A stretch of DNA of 64,000 bases, taken from positions 211,629-275,628 of the forward strand of contig VTPC01091034.1 of NCBI GenBank assembly GCA_011009095.1, read 5' to 3'. The translations under genes were made by a program, and so were the position numbers. Source of the stretch: Ignelater luminosus (lineage: Eukaryota; Arthropoda; Insecta; Coleoptera; Elateridae). This document shows positions 58,996 through 64,000 of this stretch, in pieces; positions within the stretch are counted from its first letter, which is position 1; the number at the start of each line of letters is the position of its first letter. Below the pieces are notes generated by a model, which saw only the letters and a program-made list of their open reading frames with translations, did not search any database and had not been told where the DNA came from.

Positions 58996-59972
58996 CTGAC
59001 ATCGTTACTTTTATATGGAAGTCAGGTAAGTTCGGACAGAGAACAGAGAAAACAAGAATAGATTTTTCGGGTCTGCCGAGCAGTTGTCGCTGTCTTGGTT
59101 GCTTTCAGGAAGCGTTTTGTCTTCGCTATTTGCTCTTCTTCATTTACGCCTTTTTATTTCCGAAATAAATCAAACTAGATCTACAGCTAAATTAAATTAA
59201 TTATTATTAATAAAATATATAAGTCATTAGAAAGTTTTGGTCAAGGAGGTAAAGGCCTGCAGGGGCCAGTTTTTCAAGCATAATAAATCATAGCTCTTTG
59301 GTCAAGAGTAAATAAGTTTGTGTTTTACTGATCAAAGATTTTCCAATAAGAAAACCGTGTTTGTTTAAAACACTTTAACGGCCGATAACTCGATAGGGGG
59401 GTGTTCTTGAGGACATGGTCATATAAACCTTTTAACTTGTTTTGGCCTAAAAGAATTACCTACCCTCAGAATTTCTTGTACATACATCCCAGATACACCC
59501 TGTATATTGAAACTCTACAACTCTACTTATGAGTATCTGTGAGTATGCTTTACTGGCGCAACCTCGTGATAAAATAGCCAACTAGCTTAACATACAAAAA
59601 AGAACCGCTAAAACCAAACAAAAAAGTACAAGTTTGTGAAAAGCCTAGAAAGTTGGGTTATGTCATGAATACTGCTGAAATGTGCGAATGCAAGATTCTC
59701 GTTTAATTTCTAATAAAACAATAATCAAGTATTCATAAGAATGTATTAAACTAATTGGAAGTACAAGGTATGTTAATTAATTATTTAATAATATTAATTA
59801 TTACACAATTTTATATCCTGAATATTCCTTAATTGCCAATTGTAACTCTTGTTCATGATATTTTTTGTAATGATCAAAACAGAATGTATTAAACTTAAAA
59901 GTGAAAAATAATTGTTAAATCTTAGTGCTATCTGCATTTTATTACCCACCTATTACTAATTATTTTTGAACA
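58996..59972. other. Intergenic stretch with MITE remnants
   Basis: An 'ATACACCCTGTATATTG' terminus at about 59493 looks like one end of a CAGGGTG-type MITE. The poly(A) signal of the 167-aa gene (minus-strand AATAAA, 59938-59943) lies at its right edge. No gene is seen. Confidence 0.45.
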
Positions 59973-60603
59973 CTAAATTATACCAGACTCATACATGTTG
60001 GGGGAAGGGGTTGCAAATTTTGATGCATGTTCAATTAATTTTCTCCTAGCTTTTTGAAACGCTTCCAGATCCTTTTGTAATTGCAGTCTTTCTTGTTCCT
60101 CAGTCTGATCTAAATCGAAATTTGAATCGATACCCATGTTACTGTTTACACGTATAAGTTTAAATGTAATTACTTATTATAGCCATTGATTGTATTTTTA
60201 TACTCACTCCAGAGTTTCATAGTTGGTTGGTGGAATACTACATTCTCCCTAAAAGGAAATATCAAATTGAATGATGCATCACATTATCATTTCTATTATA
60301 TCAACGTACTCTTTGTACACAAGTTGAATTAAACTGAGGTTTAAAACTTCTTGAAATTGGTTGTTGAAATGTATTTTGTAAAGGTGAGTTTTCTATGTTT
60401 TTATGTGGATCGTTATGATTAGCTGGCATCTCACCGTCAATTACCTTACGTTTTGCAACCACAATAGGTTGTTTGTGAAGGCGTGCTGGTATTTCTATTA
60501 TAGTTGTTTCATCGGGATTAATGACACCTTTTGGTATAACAACTTTCTGTACAGGTGTGCTGTTGCTGTCACGCTTTTTTCCAGCCTTTGCACCGAATGG
60601 CAT
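59973..60603 (-). CDS. Uncharacterised 167-aa protein, 3 exons, paralogue of its neighbour at the C-terminus
   Basis: Exons are 60603-60310, 60248-60208 and 60141-59973, with introns of 61 and 66 bp. Donors AGA|GTACGT and GGA|GTGAGT and acceptors CTTTTAG and TAAACAG keep one frame of 168 codons including the stop. It begins MPFGAKAGKKRDS and has a Pro/Ile/Val-rich middle ('VVIPKGVINPDETTIIEIPA'). After 'GECSIPPTNYETLD' comes a predicted charged helix ('EEQERLQLQ', 'DLEAFQKARRKLIEHAS') and a short tail. AATAAA lies about 30 bp past the stop. The helix matches the end of the upstream gene (same strand, stop only 118 bp before this ATG). Function unknown; no signal peptide or membrane segment. 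Confidence 0.7.
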
Positions 60604-60652
60604 TATAATTTTATATCAAAGCACCACTAAAATTTGATTAATACTATATAAT

Positions 60653-60658
60653 TTTATT
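60653..60658 (-). terminator. Poly(A) signal of the long repetitive gene
   Basis: AATAAA on the minus strand, about 65 bp past the stop of the long gene and about 50 bp before the ATG of the next gene. It suggests the two genes make separate mRNAs despite the very short gap. Confidence 0.5.
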
Positions 60659-60721
60659 TTACACATTTTGAGGAAAATTAACGTATAGAAAAGTGTCAAA
60701 ATGATTGGTACTTACTAGATC

Positions 60722-63700
60722 TTAATTTTTCTCATCTGGCACATCTTTGTTCCTCAGATTAGCAATTCTACTAGCATTAGCAACAAGTTGCCTTCTGGTT
60801 TGTTGGTAATGTTTCAAATCATTGTGTAATTTTATTTGTTCAGCTGCTTCAGTTGTTTTTAATTGTAACTCTATATTCCGACTTAACTCTTGAATTTCTT
60901 TTTCTTCTGATGTTTTTAAAATCGGTGTTGATGATATAATTTTTGAAATTTGGTCCTGCATACTTCTGACACTAGAATTGTAGTTACTCAAACAGTTAGG
61001 TGAAAGCAAACCCAAACTTCGATTATTTGGAGAACTGTTTATACATCTTGAATAGTTTTTCATGGGTACTTGCCATAAAGGACTGTTATATTGTTTACCA
61101 TTAAAGTATTTGAATTGCCTTACAGGAGAATACAACGTACGTTGCATCCCAAAATTTCTGTTGGGGAGAGCACTTCTAGTTAAATAGTTTGAAGGAAGTA
61201 TACCTAGACTATTATCATGGTTTCCAGATTGTGTTATTCTCATTTGATTGTTTCCATTTTTGATGATATATCCAGAATTATTAAAATAATCTGTGGCATT
61301 TAGATTTGGAGATAGCAATAATCCCGAGGTATTCTCTGAAAATGTTTGTTGAGTTGCTAAAGTCCCAAGAGAAGGGCATTCTTTTCTGCAAGTACTAGTC
61401 TTACTTTTATTAAAGTCTGAATTTCCAATAGTATAAGTTTCTGTTGGTAATGCCAAATTGGCATTATTTTGAGAACAGCTGGATCCAAAAGAACCCATGG
61501 GGCTTTTTGAATATCTTGAAGGGCATTCTGATCTACAACTGCTATTGCTTAATGTAGTGTCCTTTAATATACCTAAATTTGAAGCTTTACTACTTGTGTA
61601 TGGAGTAAAAGGTGAGTTTATAGCACTGTTTATTTGATTAGATTGTGGTAACCCCAGACTTGAGGAATCTGTAGTAGTTTTGTTAGAAATAGAAGCAGGG
61701 CATTCAGATCGGCAGGTATTACTCATTTGACCAGATAATAGTTGACCTAAATTTGACTCATTTGTATTTGCTGAACCCGTAGTTTGAAGGTTTGAAAAAT
61801 AATTGCCTGTTTGATCTGATTGAATTAATTCTAAACTGCTTTCATCAACTGGCGTTTTTGTTATAGTAGTGGTTTTAATTATTTTTTTATAACTGGGCTG
61901 TTTTGATGAACTCGAAGTATATGATCCGCTTAAATTAATTCCAAAAGTATTTTGCATTTCAGTTGATGGCATGAGTCTTACACTACTATCTTCATCTGAT
62001 TTCTTTGTTATTGTAGTAGTTCTAATGATTTTTCTATAGCTGGGTTTGGAACGTTTTAAGGTAGGGGTAATAGAAGTGCTAATATTGGTGTTTTGTCCAA
62101 AACCACTACTTATTTGATTTGTTTGCAATTGTCCTTGGTTTAACAAAATATTTGTCCCGCAATTAGAATTACTACACTGATGATTAGCTGTGCTGTTTGG
62201 AAAGCCAGACTGCATTATTCTTAAATTATTTTCACCAATACAAATATTCGGTATTGCTTGCTGTATTTTGATCTCTTTGCTACTCAGCTTGTTTATTGGG
62301 AAAATATTACTAGTGGGGTCAGGTGTACTATTTATTTGGCCAGATCGCATTGATTTTATGCTGTCTTGTGTATTGGTTGCTGGAACTTGCTCTAAAACTT
62401 TTTTCAGATCATCATTGTTTGCACTATTAGCTTGATTTGGTTGAATTACACCTAAACCACTTTGTGTGGTACCACCACTTATATAAAATCTACTGTTCAC
62501 CTGTCCAGATTGCAGCAATCCTAAATTGTTATGTGTGTTGGTTACTGGAGTTTGTTGCAAAACTTGTGCATCTCCACTAGTGACACTGTTTTCAAGGCTG
62601 CTACTCATTTGATTTGGTTGAATTATTCCTGAACCACTTTGTTCAGTAGCACCAATGACATTAAACGTACCATTAACTTGCCCAGATTGCATTAATCCCG
62701 AATTATCTTCTGCATTGGTTTGATTTAGATCTCCAGTAGTGGCACTAATTTCAAAGCCACCACTTGTTTGTTTTTGTTGAATTATTCCTGAACTGTTCTG
62801 TTCATCACTGCTACCACTAGCATTCATTTGATCAGACTGCATTAATCCCAAACTAGCTTCCGTATTTGTTTGATTTAGATCTCCAGAAGTGTCACTGCTT
62901 TCAAGACCACTACTCATTTGATTTGGTTGAACTATTCCCAAACCACCGCTTGTATTGAAAGTAGTTTCTTGAATACTATTCGTTTGAGCTTGCAGCGTCA
63001 TATTTAAGCTATCTCTTTTAATAGCTTCTAATCCACCACCATCCATTTGTTCTGGTTTCATTATTCCTAAGCTATTTTCGTTAGTGACAGTGTTTGTATC
63101 TGCAGCATTGTTACTCGTTTGATTTGGCTGCATTATTTCTGGATTAATCTGATTTGTCGTTACATTTAGTCCAGGCTGCATGGTGCTATCACTGCATGGT
63201 CCTGTACATATTTGATCAGATGTTATTTGATTACTATCACTACACGGATAATAGATCCTAGTACTTTCAGCACAAGGAACAAATGAAGTGTTCATTTGTT
63301 CCGGTTTCATTATTCCTAAATTGCTCTGGTTATTAACACTACAAGGTGCAAAACTGCTATTTATCCGATTCATATTTGCTATGAGTCCACTACTCATTTG
63401 TCCAGATTGTATTATTCCAACACTGCTTTGATTAATATCTGTGTACGGGCTGCAACTGGTATGTGATTGTTTTATGCTGGAAGTTGCAAATCCACCCATT
63501 TGTCCTGAATTCATTATTCCTAAATTATTTTGATTAGTGCCATATGGTCCAAGTGGGTGAATCATTCCTAAATTACTACTATCAAATGTTCCTTGATTAC
63601 TGCAAGGTATATACTCTCTGTTAATTTGTCCAGAATTCATTATCCCTAAACTTGGGCAGGGTCTCATACTGCTCTGTTGTACATATGTTGCATCTAAAGG

Positions 63701-64000
63701 TTTACTTGGTCCAAAACCGTAACCCATTTGACCCGGTTGCACTATTCCCAAGTTGTTTTGATTATCACACGATGCAAACCCACTACCCATCTGTCCAGGA
63801 TTTCTTATTCCTAGACTGCTTTGATTTGTAGCTTGTCTCGAATGTACTGCATTTAAATTAATTCCAGTGTTTTCACTACAGGGAATAAAGCTACTGTTCA
63901 TTTGTCCAGGTTGCATTATTCCGAAACTACCTTGATAACCAGAATTGTTATTTATTTGTCCTAGATTGATTCTAGTACTTTCACTGCATGGTATAAATGC
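60722..64000 (-). CDS. Long repetitive N/Q/S/G-rich protein, 5' end outside window (1092 aa visible)
   Basis: The frame is open to the last base of the window (GCA TTT ATA CCA TGC AGT...), so the Met at 63916 is internal and the true start lies further right. About the first 650 visible residues are some 20 degenerate units of the type 'NLGIMQPGQMNSSFIPCSE' or 'GLGIVQPNQMSSGLESS', 25-45 residues each. The middle has two 'SYKKIIKTTTITK' segments and several 'CRSECPS' or 'CRKECPS' motifs. The last 90 residues are not repetitive: 'ILKTSEEKEIQELSRNIELQ' and then 'DLKHYQQTRRQLVANAS', probably a coiled coil, ending DVPDEKN. There is no visible signal peptide or membrane segment (N-terminus unseen). 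A good donor sequence (GTAAGTACC) lies just after the stop. I do not recognise the family; composition suggests a disordered or structural protein. Confidence 0.75.
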   Translation of the reverse strand, partial: AFIPCSESTRINLGQINNNSGYQGSFGIMQPGQMNSSFIPCSENTGINLNAVHSRQATNQSSLGIRNPGQMGSGFASCDNQNNLGIVQPGQMGYGFGPSKPLDATYVQQSSMRPCPSLGIMNSGQINREYIPCSNQGTFDSSNLGMIHPLGPYGTNQNNLGIMNSGQMGGFATSSIKQSHTSCSPYTDINQSSVGIIQSGQMSSGLIANMNRINSSFAPCSVNNQSNLGIMKPEQMNTSFVPCAESTRIYYPCSDSNQITSDQICTGPCSDSTMQPGLNVTTNQINPEIMQPNQTSNNAADTNTVTNENSLGIMKPEQMDGGGLEAIKRDSLNMTLQAQTNSIQETTFNTSGGLGIVQPNQMSSGLESSDTSGDLNQTNTEASLGLMQSDQMNASGSSDEQNSSGIIQQKQTSGGFEISATTGDLNQTNAEDNSGLMQSGQVNGTFNVIGATEQSGSGIIQPNQMSSSLENSVTSGDAQVLQQTPVTNTHNNLGLLQSGQVNSRFYISGGTTQSGLGVIQPNQANSANNDDLKKVLEQVPATNTQDSIKSMRSGQINSTPDPTSNIFPINKLSSKEIKIQQAIPNICIGENNLRIMQSGFPNSTANHQCSNSNCGTNILLNQGQLQTNQISSGFGQNTNISTSITPTLKRSKPSYRKIIRTTTITKKSDEDSSVRLMPSTEMQNTFGINLSGSYTSSSSKQPSYKKIIKTTTITKTPVDESSLELIQSDQTGNYFSNLQTTGSANTNESNLGQLLSGQMSNTCRSECPASISNKTTTDSSSLGLPQSNQINSAINSPFTPYTSSKASNLGILKDTTLSNSSCRSECPSRYSKSPMGSFGSSCSQNNANLALPTETYTIGNSDFNKSKTSTCRKECPSLGTLATQQTFSENTSGLLLSPNLNATDYFNNSGYIIKNGNNQMRITQSGNHDNSLGILPSNYLTRSALPNRNFGMQRTLYSPVRQFKYFNGKQYNSPLWQVPMKNYSRCINSSPNNRSLGLLSPNCLSNYNSSVRSMQDQISKIISSTPILKTSEEKEIQELSRNIELQLKTTEAAEQIKLHNDLKHYQQTRRQLVANASRIANLRNKDVPDEKN

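Noticed and set aside
63914..63916. Met at 63916 as the start of the long repetitive gene
   Set aside because: The frame stays open with the same repeat type up to the window edge, so this is an internal repeat Met.
1..64000. CRISPR array or bacterial operon
   Set aside because: The spliced genes and insect-type transposons make this nuclear eukaryotic DNA; the tandem repeats have no unique equal-length spacers.

Overview
This is AT-rich eukaryotic DNA with spliced genes on both strands, GT-AG introns of about 60-90 bp, and many decayed transposons (Tc1/mariner relics, CR1/L2-like and R1/LOA-like non-LTR elements, a solo LTR, a SINE, many TIR/foldback elements). Gene content and repeat types point to an insect; the very short introns would suit a beetle, but I cannot fix the order. 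No prokaryotic features, CRISPR arrays or confident tRNA/rRNA genes were seen.

Layout. 0-17 kb is a transposon graveyard: a TE-derived protein relic with in-frame stops (about 110-720), several palindromic MITEs, a mariner-type element with terminal repeats (6.5-7.75 kb), a CR1/L2-like non-LTR relic (8.5-10.35 kb), a DDE transposase relic (10.4-11.35 kb), a tRNA-derived SINE (12.0 kb) and a 1.2-kb foldback element (15.26-16.45 kb). 17.6-33.5 kb may hold scattered exons of an unidentified plus-strand gene with long introns (weak evidence), interrupted by a 400-N assembly gap. The 2.7 kb left of the gap and the 2.7 kb right of it are almost the same sequence, very probably two alleles of one locus left unmerged. 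29-46 kb holds MITEs, foldback elements, an unusual GC-rich minisatellite family with a 126-bp higher-order period, and a solo LTR that interrupts one of those arrays and leaves a perfect 4-bp target duplication.

47-52.4 kb is the clearest genic block. A three-exon minus-strand gene of 1465 codons ends in an ALMS motif (Alstrom-syndrome protein family; centrosome and basal body), and a 129-codon plus-strand gene is divergent to it across about 434 bp. 53.7-59 kb is a nested transposon story: an old plus-strand non-LTR reverse transcriptase was split by two successive minus-strand R1-like insertions that share one 13-bp target sequence. 60-64 kb holds two tandem minus-strand genes, one long, repetitive and N/Q/S/G-rich (its 5' end lies outside the window) and one of 167 aa in three exons. 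They share a C-terminal helical motif, so they look like a diverged tandem family with no function I can recognise.

The main candidates for something undescribed are this tandem pair, the 126-bp minisatellite family, and the inverted-dimer transposon carrying a transposase fragment in each arm.
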